Positions 1 to 7,055 of a stretch of DNA of 8,988 nucleotides are shown here, one piece after another. The notes under the pieces are model-generated. The model saw only the letters and a list, made by a program, of their open reading frames with translations. It searched no databases and was not told the origin of the DNA. The position numbers and the translations under genes were made by a program. The stretch is from an uncultured Clostridia bacterium (GTDB lineage: Bacteria > Bacillota > Clostridia > Christensenellales > UBA1242). The stretch's first letter is position 1. Each line of letters begins with the position of its first letter. The stretch spans positions 1-8,988 of the forward strand of contig CALVNU010000029.1 in NCBI GenBank assembly GCA_944349915.1. The letters are read 5' to 3'.

Positions 1-731
1 GCCCTTAAATAAGATGCCTTGCTAACATAGTCTTTAAGAGAATATCCGTCTTGTTGAAAATCAACTGGCAACAAACTTTGATACACTTCTTTTCCATATA
101 TCGTATATATTATGTCTTTCAAACTGCAAGATGTTGTGTTATACACAAGCGTTCCGTCTACAAAATATTTAAAGCAAATATCACTTCTGCATAGCATAAA
201 TTTTTCAACAAGATGGGTAACTTCGCTCTCCTCCAATTTTGTTTTCTTTAAAAATTTTTCTCGGACAGGAGTGTTAAAAAACAAATTAGAACAACTTATA
301 GTTGTGCCTTGAGCATGAGCCACTTCTTCCACCTGTCCAAACTCTCCGCCGTTGACAGAAATAGCAAATCCATACTCGCTCTCTGCCGTTCTTGAAGCAA
401 GTTTAACCTGGCATACAGAGCCAATGCTTGCAAGCGCTTCACCACGAAATCCCAGACTTATTATGTTGTCAAGGTCGTCAACTTCTTTTATTTTGCTGGT
501 TGCATGAGGCAAAAAAGCAAGCGGAAGGTCATCTTTTGCAATACCACAGCCATCGTCTGCAACTGAAATGTTTTTCTTTCCACCTTCTTCAATTTCTATC
601 ACAATATTTTTTGCACCTGCATCAATGCTGTTTTCAACAAGTTCTTTAACGATAGATGCCGGTCTCTCGACAACTTCACCTGCACTTATGCGGTTAAAAA
701 CTTTTGGGTCAAGCAAGTTTATTTTACTCAT
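1..731 (-). CDS. mutL: DNA mismatch repair protein MutL, N-terminal part (runs off left edge)
   Basis: MutL is the ATP-gated matchmaker of mismatch repair: it is recruited by mismatch-bound MutS and licenses strand incision. The visible 243 codons are the GHKL ATPase region and the start of the transducer domain. ATPase motifs are clear: KELVEN at 29-34 (E30 and N34 align with E. coli E29 and N33), DDGCG at 59-63, TSKI at 78-81, GFRGEAL at 94-100, and the MutL-typical GTTISCSNLFFNTP block at 142-155. The C-terminal dimerisation domain, which carries the endonuclease motif in most Gram-positive MutLs, lies outside the window, so nuclease competence cannot be judged. Start: an ATG at 731 sits 6 nt from a strong AAGGAGG; an in-frame ATG at 734 is only 3 nt away. 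The start overlaps the mutS stop by 8 nt, implying translational coupling. Identification is secure. Confidence 0.96.
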   Translation of the reverse strand, partial: MSKINLLDPKVFNRISAGEVVERPASIVKELVENSIDAGAKNIVIEIEEGGKKNISVADDGCGIAKDDLPLAFLPHATSKIKEVDDLDNIISLGFRGEALASIGSVCQVKLASRTAESEYGFAISVNGGEFGQVEEVAHAQGTTISCSNLFFNTPVREKFLKKTKLEESEVTHLVEKFMLCRSDICFKYFVDGTLVYNTTSCSLKDIIYTIYGKEVYQSLLPVDFQQDGYSLKDYVSKASYLR

Positions 732-3339
732 CATCTCCCTCCTTGGCTTTAGAAACAAAATCATTTAAAAGTTCAAAGGCATACATAGGCGAAACTTTGT
801 TGATGTCTATATCTTTTAGCGAAGCCAAAATTGACAAAGCAGTTTTTGTATTATCAACCGCTTTCTGTTTGTTTTCTTCAAAAATATTTAAGTCAAGTTT
901 TTTATTGACCTTTTCAAGATTGTTGGAAATTTCTTTTGCCCTTGCAAGCACTTGTTTAGGAAGACCAGCAAGCGTGGCAACTTCAATGCCGAAACTGCGG
1001 TTTGCTCCGCCTCTTACAATTTTTCTTAAAAAGACAATGTTATCGTCAATTTCCTTAACTGCAACTCGATAGTTTTTGATGCCAGAAATAACACCTTCAA
1101 GTTCTGTTAACTCATGATAATGAGTTGCGAACATTGTTTTGGCTTTAAAATTTTTTGCCAAATATTCTATAACCGCCCATGCAATACTCAATCCGTCAAA
1201 TGTCGATGTTCCTCTGCCAATTTCATCAAGAATTATAAGACTTTTGTCTGTTGCATTTGCAAGAATAAGAGCAACTTCGCTCATTTCAACCATAAAAGTG
1301 CTCTGTCCAAAAGCAAGGTCATCGCTTGCCCCAACCCTTGTAAAAATTCGGTCTGTCAAACAAATTTCCGCTTCTCTTGCTGGCACAAAACTGCCGATAT
1401 GTGCCATATATGTGATAATTGCACTTTGCCTCATATATGTGCTTTTGCCAGCCATGTTTGGGCCAGTGATAACCATAATACGATTTTCATTGTCGTCAAG
1501 AAAGGTATCGTTTGCCACAAATTGTCCGGTTTTAAGATATTGTTCAACAACAGGATGTCTTCCACCTTCAATTTTTATATGACAGATTTTTTTGTTAATC
1601 TTTGGCTTTGTATAATTATTTTTTACAGCAACTTCGGCAAGTGATAAAATAGCATCAATTTCTGCCACAACAGAAGAAATTTGTTGAAGATTTAAAATTT
1701 GTCCATTAAGATAGTTTTTAAGTTCGGCAAAAATTTGTGCTTCCAGTTTTAAAGCATTTTCTTCGGAATTTAAAACAATGTCTTCAATTTGTTTTAGGTC
1801 TTCTGTGATAAATCTTTCATTGTTTGCAATTGTTTGTCGTCTTTTATATCGAAGCGGGACATTTTCTGCTTGATTTTTGCTAACTTCAATATAATAGCCA
1901 AAAACACGATTGTATCCTATTTTTAAATTTTTGATGCCAGTTTCTTCTATTTCTTTGGCTTCAAGGTCGGCAATCCATTGTTTAGCAGATTTTTTTGCAT
2001 CACGAAGTTTATCAAGTTCTTTGTTAAATCCTGCCTTGATATAGTTTCCATCTTTCATCAAACTTGGAGCGTCCGGATTGATTGCGCTGTCAAGCAGGTC
2101 TGCAAGTTGACTCATATCAATCAATCCGTTGCAACAATTTTTAAGTTTTTGACTGTTTGCCTTGCCAAGCGTTTGTCTTATTGCAGGCAACGTCATCAAA
2201 GTGTTTTTCAAACCCAAAAGTTCTTTTGGAGAAACAGAACCATACCCTATTCTTCCAGCAATTCTTTCAATATCATTCACGGAAGATAATGCATTTGCAA
2301 GTTCATCACGCATGATAATGTTTTTATACAATTCTTCAACCGCATCAAGCCGTTCATTGATTTCCTTTTCATCTTGCAGTGGTTGGTCAAGCATTGCTCT
2401 AAGTTTTCGCCCACCCATAGAGGTTTTGGTCTTATCAAGAACCCAAAGCAACGAGCCCGCTTTTGTTCTGTCTTTCATATTTTCAACAATTTCAAGGTTG
2501 CGTCTAGAATTTGCATCAATGGTCAAAAAGCGTTCATTTCGAACAATATTGATTTTTGCAATACTTTTTAAAAGGCGCTTTTGAGTTTCTTTTAAATATT
2601 CCAAGGTTGCACCAGCACAGGCAATAAGTTCTGGCTGGTCTTTAAGTTCAAAAACAACCTTATAATTCCCGCCAAACTGCGTTGACAAATTTTCATCGGC
2701 ACGCGTTTTTGAAAATGCCCACTCATAATATGTGTAAAATTTGCCAACAAATCCACCGCGTGTCTGTTGAATTTGAGTTAAAAGGTCGGCGCCACTTTCA
2801 TTACAAATTATTTCCGACGGATTTACTCTTGCAAGAATATCGCTAATTCCGCGTTCTAAATTTTTATCAACAAGCGCAACATTAAACTCTCCAGTTGAGA
2901 TGTCAACATAACAAATTCCCACCTTATCGAATCCCTTAAAAAGAGTCATAAGATAGTTATTTTTACCACTTTCAAGCATTTCATCTTCAACAATTGTGCC
3001 TGGCGTTATCACTCTTACAACTTCACGAGGCAAGAACTTAACACCTTTTTGTGGCGTTGCCATCTGCTCACAAATTGCAACTTTGTATCCCTTTGCAATC
3101 AATCTTGAGATATAGTTTTGGCTGGCATGGTAAGGAATACCGCACATTGGTGCTTTTTCTGCAAGTCCACATTGTTTGCCAGTTAAAATAAGGTCAAGTT
3201 CTTTTGATGCAACAATGGCATCTTCATAAAACATTTCATAAAAGTCCCCCATTCTGTAAAAAAGAATGCAGTCTTTATATTTTTCTTTAGTTTGCAAATA
3301 TTGTGTCATAACTGGCGACAACTCATTTTTATTTGCCAT
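724..3339 (-). CDS. mutS: DNA mismatch repair protein MutS
   Basis: MutS scans DNA as a dimer, binds base mismatches and small loops, and uses ATP to become a sliding clamp that loads MutL. At 871 aa it has the full MutS1 length. The mismatch-reading domain carries the Phe-X-Glu motif as F33-Y34-E35 within GDFYEMFYEDA. Connector, lever and clamp regions fill roughly residues 120-570. The ABC-type ATPase has Walker A GPNMAGKS at 626-633, Walker B ending in D705-E706, the signature-like GRGTSTFDG right after it, and the ATHYHEL switch. The C-terminal dimerisation tail ends in a typical short helix-turn-helix region. Start: an ATG at 3339 follows AAGGAAG by 6 nt. It overlaps the end of miaB by 11 nt and the mutL start by 8 nt. 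No damaged motif was seen. Confidence 0.98.
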   Translation of the reverse strand: MANKNELSPVMTQYLQTKEKYKDCILFYRMGDFYEMFYEDAIVASKELDLILTGKQCGLAEKAPMCGIPYHASQNYISRLIAKGYKVAICEQMATPQKGVKFLPREVVRVITPGTIVEDEMLESGKNNYLMTLFKGFDKVGICYVDISTGEFNVALVDKNLERGISDILARVNPSEIICNESGADLLTQIQQTRGGFVGKFYTYYEWAFSKTRADENLSTQFGGNYKVVFELKDQPELIACAGATLEYLKETQKRLLKSIAKINIVRNERFLTIDANSRRNLEIVENMKDRTKAGSLLWVLDKTKTSMGGRKLRAMLDQPLQDEKEINERLDAVEELYKNIIMRDELANALSSVNDIERIAGRIGYGSVSPKELLGLKNTLMTLPAIRQTLGKANSQKLKNCCNGLIDMSQLADLLDSAINPDAPSLMKDGNYIKAGFNKELDKLRDAKKSAKQWIADLEAKEIEETGIKNLKIGYNRVFGYYIEVSKNQAENVPLRYKRRQTIANNERFITEDLKQIEDIVLNSEENALKLEAQIFAELKNYLNGQILNLQQISSVVAEIDAILSLAEVAVKNNYTKPKINKKICHIKIEGGRHPVVEQYLKTGQFVANDTFLDDNENRIMVITGPNMAGKSTYMRQSAIITYMAHIGSFVPAREAEICLTDRIFTRVGASDDLAFGQSTFMVEMSEVALILANATDKSLIILDEIGRGTSTFDGLSIAWAVIEYLAKNFKAKTMFATHYHELTELEGVISGIKNYRVAVKEIDDNIVFLRKIVRGGANRSFGIEVATLAGLPKQVLARAKEISNNLEKVNKKLDLNIFEENKQKAVDNTKTALSILASLKDIDINKVSPMYAFELLNDFVSKAKEGDDE
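738..744 (-). promoter_or_regulatory. Ribosome binding site of mutL
   Basis: AAGGAGG on the minus strand lies inside the last codons of mutS. Its 6-nt spacing to the ATG at 731 favours that start over the adjacent in-frame ATG at 734. It is the strongest Shine-Dalgarno sequence in the window and shows that mutL is initiated within the mutS message. Confidence 0.8.
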
Positions 3340-4456
3340 TTTTATCTTCCTTTTGAATTTGTTTTTCTATTTGCAAAAGTTTGTTAACTCTTTCATTTTT
3401 GATATTTTCTGGAATCTGGTCTTCCATTTTTTCGGCAACCGTTCCTTCGCGTGGTGAAAACATAAAAGCAAAAATGCCGTCATACTTAACCTGTTTTACA
3501 AGGTTGCAAGTATCTTCAAATTCTTCTTCTGTTTCGCCTGGAAACCCAACAATAAAATCGGAAGTAATGCGACAGTTTGGAATTTTCGCCCTTATTTTGT
3601 CAATAATTTCCAAATATTTTTCACGAGTATATTTTCTGTTCATCCTGCTCAAAATTCGGTTGTTACCACTTTGTGCTGGCAAGTGGATATACTTTTCAAT
3701 TTTATCTTCACTTGCAATAACATCAATCACTTCATCTGTCAAGTCTTTTGGATGAGAGGTCATAAAAGATAGTTTAAAATCACCATCTATTTGGCAGATA
3801 TCTTTTAAAAGTTTGGCAAAAGAGACTGGCGGATTTAAGTCTTTGCCATAGGAATTAACATTTTGCCCTAGCAGAGTGATTTTTTTATATTTTCCTTCTG
3901 CCACAATCGCCCTTATCTCCTTAAGAATGTTGTCTTCTTTTCTAGACTTTTCTCGTCCTCTTACATAAGGCACAATGCAGTAAGTGCAAAAATTATTACA
4001 GCCTTGCATAATGTTTACCCAAGCATTTTCTCCACTTGTGCGTTTGTAAGGCAAAACCTCGTCGATATCCCCCTCTTGCCAAATTTCAAGTTGACGGCCT
4101 TTTTTGACGGCACTAATATAATCACCAAGTTTTGGAAGATTAAAAGTTCCTATAACAATATCAACAAAAGGAAAAGTTCGAAGCATTTTTTGTGCAGTTG
4201 CTTCCTTTTGAGTCATGCACCCACAAAGAACAATGATAAGGTCTTTCTTTTGTTTTTTAAGTTTTTTTAAATTTCCAACATTGCCAAAAACCCTGTCCTC
4301 CGCTCCTTCGCGGATAGCACAGGTGTTGAAAACAATAATATCGGCGTTTTCTCTTTTGTCTGCCTCTTGATAGCCAAGATTTTCAAGAATGCCTGCAATT
4401 TTTTCAGATTCATGAACATTCATTTGACAGCCATAAGTTACAATAAAGTATTTCAT
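3329..4456 (-). CDS. miaB: tRNA-2-methylthio-N6-dimethylallyladenosine synthase MiaB, lacking the TRAM domain
   Basis: MiaB is a radical-SAM methylthiotransferase that converts i6A37 to ms2i6A37 in tRNAs reading UNN codons. The N-terminal methylthiotransferase domain has its three cluster cysteines at C10 (YGCQMN), C46 (NTCAIRE) and C80 (CGCM). The radical-SAM core has the CxxxCxxC cysteines C153, C157 and C160 in MQGCNNFCTYC, followed by PYVRGRE, which marks the MiaB branch rather than RimO or MtaB. At 375 aa it is about 65 residues shorter than usual. After SPREGT and the linker helix the protein stops where the tRNA-binding TRAM domain should begin. The stop overlaps the mutS start, so the domain is not hidden in another frame. 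The ATG at 4456 has GAAGGA 5 nt upstream. It is the first gene of the miaB-mutS-mutL operon. Confidence 0.93.
   Translation of the reverse strand: MKYFIVTYGCQMNVHESEKIAGILENLGYQEADKRENADIIVFNTCAIREGAEDRVFGNVGNLKKLKKQKKDLIIVLCGCMTQKEATAQKMLRTFPFVDIVIGTFNLPKLGDYISAVKKGRQLEIWQEGDIDEVLPYKRTSGENAWVNIMQGCNNFCTYCIVPYVRGREKSRKEDNILKEIRAIVAEGKYKKITLLGQNVNSYGKDLNPPVSFAKLLKDICQIDGDFKLSFMTSHPKDLTDEVIDVIASEDKIEKYIHLPAQSGNNRILSRMNRKYTREKYLEIIDKIRAKIPNCRITSDFIVGFPGETEEEFEDTCNLVKQVKYDGIFAFMFSPREGTVAEKMEDQIPENIKNERVNKLLQIEKQIQKEDKNGK
3346..3352 (-). promoter_or_regulatory. Ribosome binding site of mutS
   Basis: AAGGAAG on the minus strand lies inside the 3' end of miaB, 6 nt before the mutS ATG. With the 11-nt overlap of the two reading frames it points to coupled translation of miaB and mutS. 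Confidence 0.65.
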
Positions 4457-4485
4457 ATATTCCTTCTTAAAGTGTTTTTGTATTA

Positions 4486-4514
4486 TTTACCTATTTATTC
4501 TATCACACTATAGT
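4486..4514 (+). promoter_or_regulatory. Candidate promoter for the penicillin-binding protein gene
   Basis: On the plus strand, TTTACC (-35, 4486-4491) and TATAGT (-10, 4509-4514) are 17 nt apart, predicting a start near 4521 and a leader of roughly 58 nt. The -35 is weak (4 of 6 consensus bases). The elements interleave with those of the divergent miaB promoter, so the two polymerases would compete. An alternative -10-like CATAAT at 4566-4571 would give a nearly leaderless message but has no -35. Confidence 0.4.
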
Positions 4515-4525
4515 CAAATTTTCAA
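4497..4525 (-). promoter_or_regulatory. Candidate sigma-A promoter for the miaB-mutS-mutL operon
   Basis: On the minus strand, TTGAAA (-35, 4525-4520) is separated by exactly 17 nt from TAGAAT (-10, 4502-4497). Transcription would start near 4490, about 35 nt before the miaB ATG and upstream of its ribosome binding site. This is the best promoter match in the divergent gap. It is called from consensus only. Confidence 0.6.
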
Positions 4526-4578
4526 ACAAAAAATGAGTTTAGCAAATAATTTTTTGATTTGACGCCATAATAAAAAAG

Positions 4579-6801
4579 ATGAAAAAATTTTTAAAGTGGT
4601 TTTTTATAATATCGTCTGTAATATTAGTTGGCATTTTGGTTGCCCTATCTTTTTATATTGCAACAGTTTACACAAATGCTATGAAAATTGAAATTGATAG
4701 TGCAAAACTTTCTGCACCCTTTACAACAATTGAAATTTATGATAAAGACAACACTCCAATAAAAGAAGAAAACACTATAAATGAAAGTTACGCAAAAATT
4801 TCTTCCTTGTCCGATGACACAAAAAACGCTTTTATTGCCATTGAAGACAAAGATTTTTATAAGCATAAAGGAGTAAATTACAAACGAATTGTGAAAGCAA
4901 TGTTAAACAATTTAAAAGCGATGAAATTTAAAGAAGGTGCTTCAACAATCACGCAACAACTTATAAAAAACAGCCACCTTACAAGCGCAAAAACATTTGA
5001 AAGAAAGATAACAGAAATTGCACTAAGCACAAAACTTGAAAAACAATTTTCTAAAGATGAAATTTTAGAGCAATATCTCAACATAATATATTTTGGCAAC
5101 AACTGCTATGGAATAGAAGAAGCAAGTGAATATTATTTTTCAAAACCGGCAAAAGACCTTAAACTTGAAGAGTCTGCTTTGCTTGCCGGACTTATAAAAT
5201 CTCCTTCAAAATATTGTCCAATAAAGCATGTTAATAACGCATTAAAAAGACGCAATCTTGTTTTAAGTGAAATGGAAAAAGACAGTTTGATTTCAACTAA
5301 AGAGGCAATGCACGCTAAAAATGAACAAATTTGCCTTAATATCAATACAAAAAGCAAAAATAAACTCAATTCTTACAGTCAAGCCTCAATTGATGAAGCG
5401 GAAAAAATATTACACTTGCCTGCCCAACAAATTGCTTTGCAAGGTTATAAAATTTATACATATCAAAACAAAAAATTGCAAAATGATTTGAATAATTCTA
5501 TTGACAGCGTGGATATAGACAGCAATTATGCCGGCATTGTTATAGACAACACAAGTCATGGCGTTGTTGCTTATAAAGGTGATGGAAATTATAAAATTCT
5601 CAATTGCCAAAGACAGCCAGGCTCTTGCATAAAGCCTGTTCTTGTTTTCGGTCCTGCCCTAAATGAAGACATTATCTACCCTTGCACTCAAATTTTAGAC
5701 GAAGAAACAAATATTGCAGGTTTTGCTCCAAAAAATGTGGGAAACACCTTCCATGGATATGTAAGCGCGCGAGAAAGTTTGGCAAAGTCAATCAATATTC
5801 CAGCGGTTAAAATTTTAAGTTATGTTGGCATAAACAAAGCAAAGCAATATGGTGAAGATATGGGAATAAAATTTGATGAAAATGATGTTGGCTATTGCCT
5901 TGCGCTTGGTGGCATGACTTATGGCGTCAATGTGCTTGACATGGCTGGCGCCTATTCAACTTTTGCTTGCTATGGAAAATACAGTAGCCCAAAATTTGTT
6001 TCTTTTATTACCGATAAAAATGGTAAAATTGTCTATACAAACAAGCCTCAAGAAAAGCAAGTTCTGCGTGAAGACAGCGCATACTTGCTTACAGACATGT
6101 TGAAGACATCTATAGCAACTGGAACAGCAAAAAAATTGCAAGAACTTAATATGCCAATTGCCAGCAAAACTGGGACGGTCGGAAAAAGTGGTTCCAAACA
6201 AAATCTAGATGCTTGGAATGTCTCCTACACCCCAAAACTAACCTGTGCGGTTTGGCTTGGAAATTTGGATAACTCCCCAATAAGTTACACTGGTGGCAAC
6301 CAACCTACACAAATTGTAAAAAATTTTTATAGCAACAATAAAGAAAGTGATGATTTTGTCAAGCCTTCCATGATTGTTGAAAGGAAAATTGATACAACCG
6401 AACTTGAAGAAAATCATCGCGTTGTGCTGGCTAATGAATTTATGCCAGAGCGCTATACGAAAAATGAAATGTTTTCTATCTTTAATTTACCAAAAACCTA
6501 TTCCAATAAATTTGCCGTTGCTTCCACTCCAAATATGACAAGCAAGGTTGAAAATAATGAGGCTGTTATTTCATTTAACGCCAATGAATATATGACATAT
6601 GAATTTTATAGCAACAATCAACTTGTAAAAAAAGTTGCAGGTCAAGTGGGGAAACAAAATATAACCCTTCCTTTAACGGCACAAAAGCAAACTTTTGTTG
6701 TAAAATCTTATTACACTCTTTCGCCAGAAATTGAAGACACAAAGGAAATCACTTTCGTCAAAAAAGATAAACCAGTAAACAATAAAAAATGGTATTTATA
6801 A
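4579..6801 (+). CDS. Class A penicillin-binding protein (PBP1A-type bifunctional peptidoglycan synthase)
   Basis: A membrane-anchored enzyme that polymerises lipid II into glycan strands and cross-links them outside the cell. A short basic N-terminus is followed by one membrane helix at about residues 7-31. The GT51 glycosyltransferase domain (about 55-235) has the catalytic E89 in EDKDFYKHKG, then GASTITQQ, RKITE...SKDEILEQYLN, YFGNNCYGIEEAS and LEESALLAGLIKSPS. The transpeptidase domain (about 310-580) has SxxK as S349-C-I-K352, SxN as S404-I-N406 and KTGT at 530-533, so both activities look intact. The C-terminal 100 or so residues look like a beta-rich domain of unknown role. At 740 aa the size is normal. 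The start is fixed by the membrane helix and an upstream in-frame stop at 4555, yet no Shine-Dalgarno sequence precedes it, only an A-rich stretch. It diverges from miaB and converges on recA. I cannot choose between the ponA, mrcA and pbpF names. Confidence 0.95.
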   Translation: MKKFLKWFFIISSVILVGILVALSFYIATVYTNAMKIEIDSAKLSAPFTTIEIYDKDNTPIKEENTINESYAKISSLSDDTKNAFIAIEDKDFYKHKGVNYKRIVKAMLNNLKAMKFKEGASTITQQLIKNSHLTSAKTFERKITEIALSTKLEKQFSKDEILEQYLNIIYFGNNCYGIEEASEYYFSKPAKDLKLEESALLAGLIKSPSKYCPIKHVNNALKRRNLVLSEMEKDSLISTKEAMHAKNEQICLNINTKSKNKLNSYSQASIDEAEKILHLPAQQIALQGYKIYTYQNKKLQNDLNNSIDSVDIDSNYAGIVIDNTSHGVVAYKGDGNYKILNCQRQPGSCIKPVLVFGPALNEDIIYPCTQILDEETNIAGFAPKNVGNTFHGYVSARESLAKSINIPAVKILSYVGINKAKQYGEDMGIKFDENDVGYCLALGGMTYGVNVLDMAGAYSTFACYGKYSSPKFVSFITDKNGKIVYTNKPQEKQVLREDSAYLLTDMLKTSIATGTAKKLQELNMPIASKTGTVGKSGSKQNLDAWNVSYTPKLTCAVWLGNLDNSPISYTGGNQPTQIVKNFYSNNKESDDFVKPSMIVERKIDTTELEENHRVVLANEFMPERYTKNEMFSIFNLPKTYSNKFAVASTPNMTSKVENNEAVISFNANEYMTYEFYSNNQLVKKVAGQVGKQNITLPLTAQKQTFVVKSYYTLSPEIEDTKEITFVKKDKPVNNKKWYL

Positions 6802-6848
6802 ATTTGGTTTTCTTGCTCGAAAAACAAATTTAAACAAAGTTTAAATTA

Positions 6849-6869
6849 AAAAAAGGCCCTGCCTTTTTT
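6849..6869. terminator. Bidirectional intrinsic terminator (arm P3)
   Basis: A 9-bp stem of six A-T pairs capped by GGC/GCC, with a 3-nt loop. It presents a run of six T on the plus strand and of seven T on the minus strand, so it can terminate both PBP and recA transcripts. The GC part of the stem is only 3 bp, so efficiency on its own may be modest. Confidence 0.6.
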
Positions 6870-6908
6870 GCCCGCAAAAATTTTTGCTACAAAAATGTTT
6901 TTGCGGGC
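6870..6908. terminator. Long hairpin, probable second terminator (arm P4)
   Basis: GCCCGCAAAAA at 6870-6880 pairs with its exact complement at 6898-6908, and an inner 6-bp stem gives 17 bp in all with a TG bulge. On the plus strand it is followed by GTTTTT, a short T tract. On the minus strand a run of A rather than T follows, so it looks more useful for the PBP transcript than for recA. Confidence 0.5.
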
Positions 6909-6942
6909 GTTTTTCGAGCCTTTTGCTTTAATCAACCTATCA

Positions 6943-7032
6943 ACTGCAAATGCGACACAAAATTAATCTATTTAACAATTGAAAAGATAAAACTACAATA
7001 ATGTAACTTGCACTGCAAATGTAAAACAAAAT
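6943..7032 (+). repeat. Pair of imperfect 21-bp direct repeats downstream of recA
   Basis: Copies at 6943-6963 and 7012-7032 match at 18 of 21 positions, sharing the core ACTGCAAATG and the tail ACAAAAT. The starts are 69 nt apart. They lie in the 136 nt between the cloverleaf element and the recA stop, where I see no gene, convincing promoter or tRNA. They could be a protein-binding pair or a remnant duplication; AT-richness inflates chance similarity. Confidence 0.5.
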
Positions 7033-7055
7033 ATGTCTACCCAAAAGCAACGCGA

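Larger units (their letters stand above)
6815..6919. repeat. 105-nt cloverleaf-forming palindromic element (four-way junction)
   Basis: Four nested inverted repeats form one closed structure. P1: GCTCGAAAAAC at 6815-6825 pairs with GTTTTTCGAGC at 6909-6919 (11 bp). P2: 6827-6835 with 6839-6847 (9 bp, loop AAA). P3: 6849-6857 with 6861-6869 (9 bp, loop CCT). P4: 6870-6880 with 6898-6908 plus 6881-6886 with 6890-6895 (17 bp, 2-nt bulge at 6896-6897, loop CTA). Only A6826 and A6848 are unpaired at the junction. All pairs are Watson-Crick, 92 of 105 bases are paired, and the complementary strand folds equally well. It begins 13 nt after the PBP stop codon. The pairing is read directly from the sequence; function is unknown. 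It may be a compound bidirectional terminator, a MITE-like palindromic element or a structured 3'-UTR RNA. It is not a tRNA. Confidence 0.85.

Noticed and set aside
1139..1582. Open reading frames on the plus strand opposite mutS, also at 1114-1644 and 2162-2584
   Set aside because: They lie antisense within a clear mutS gene, have no recognisable domains or ribosome binding sites, and read as shadows of the coding strand.
6815..6919. tRNA gene reading of the cloverleaf
   Set aside because: The stem lengths (11, 9, 9, 17), 3-nt loops and lack of T-loop and anticodon-loop sequences do not fit a tRNA or tmRNA.
6979..7006. Plus-strand promoter-like TTGAAA followed by ATGTAA
   Set aside because: The -10 is poor, and nothing downstream on the plus strand could be its gene because recA runs the other way.
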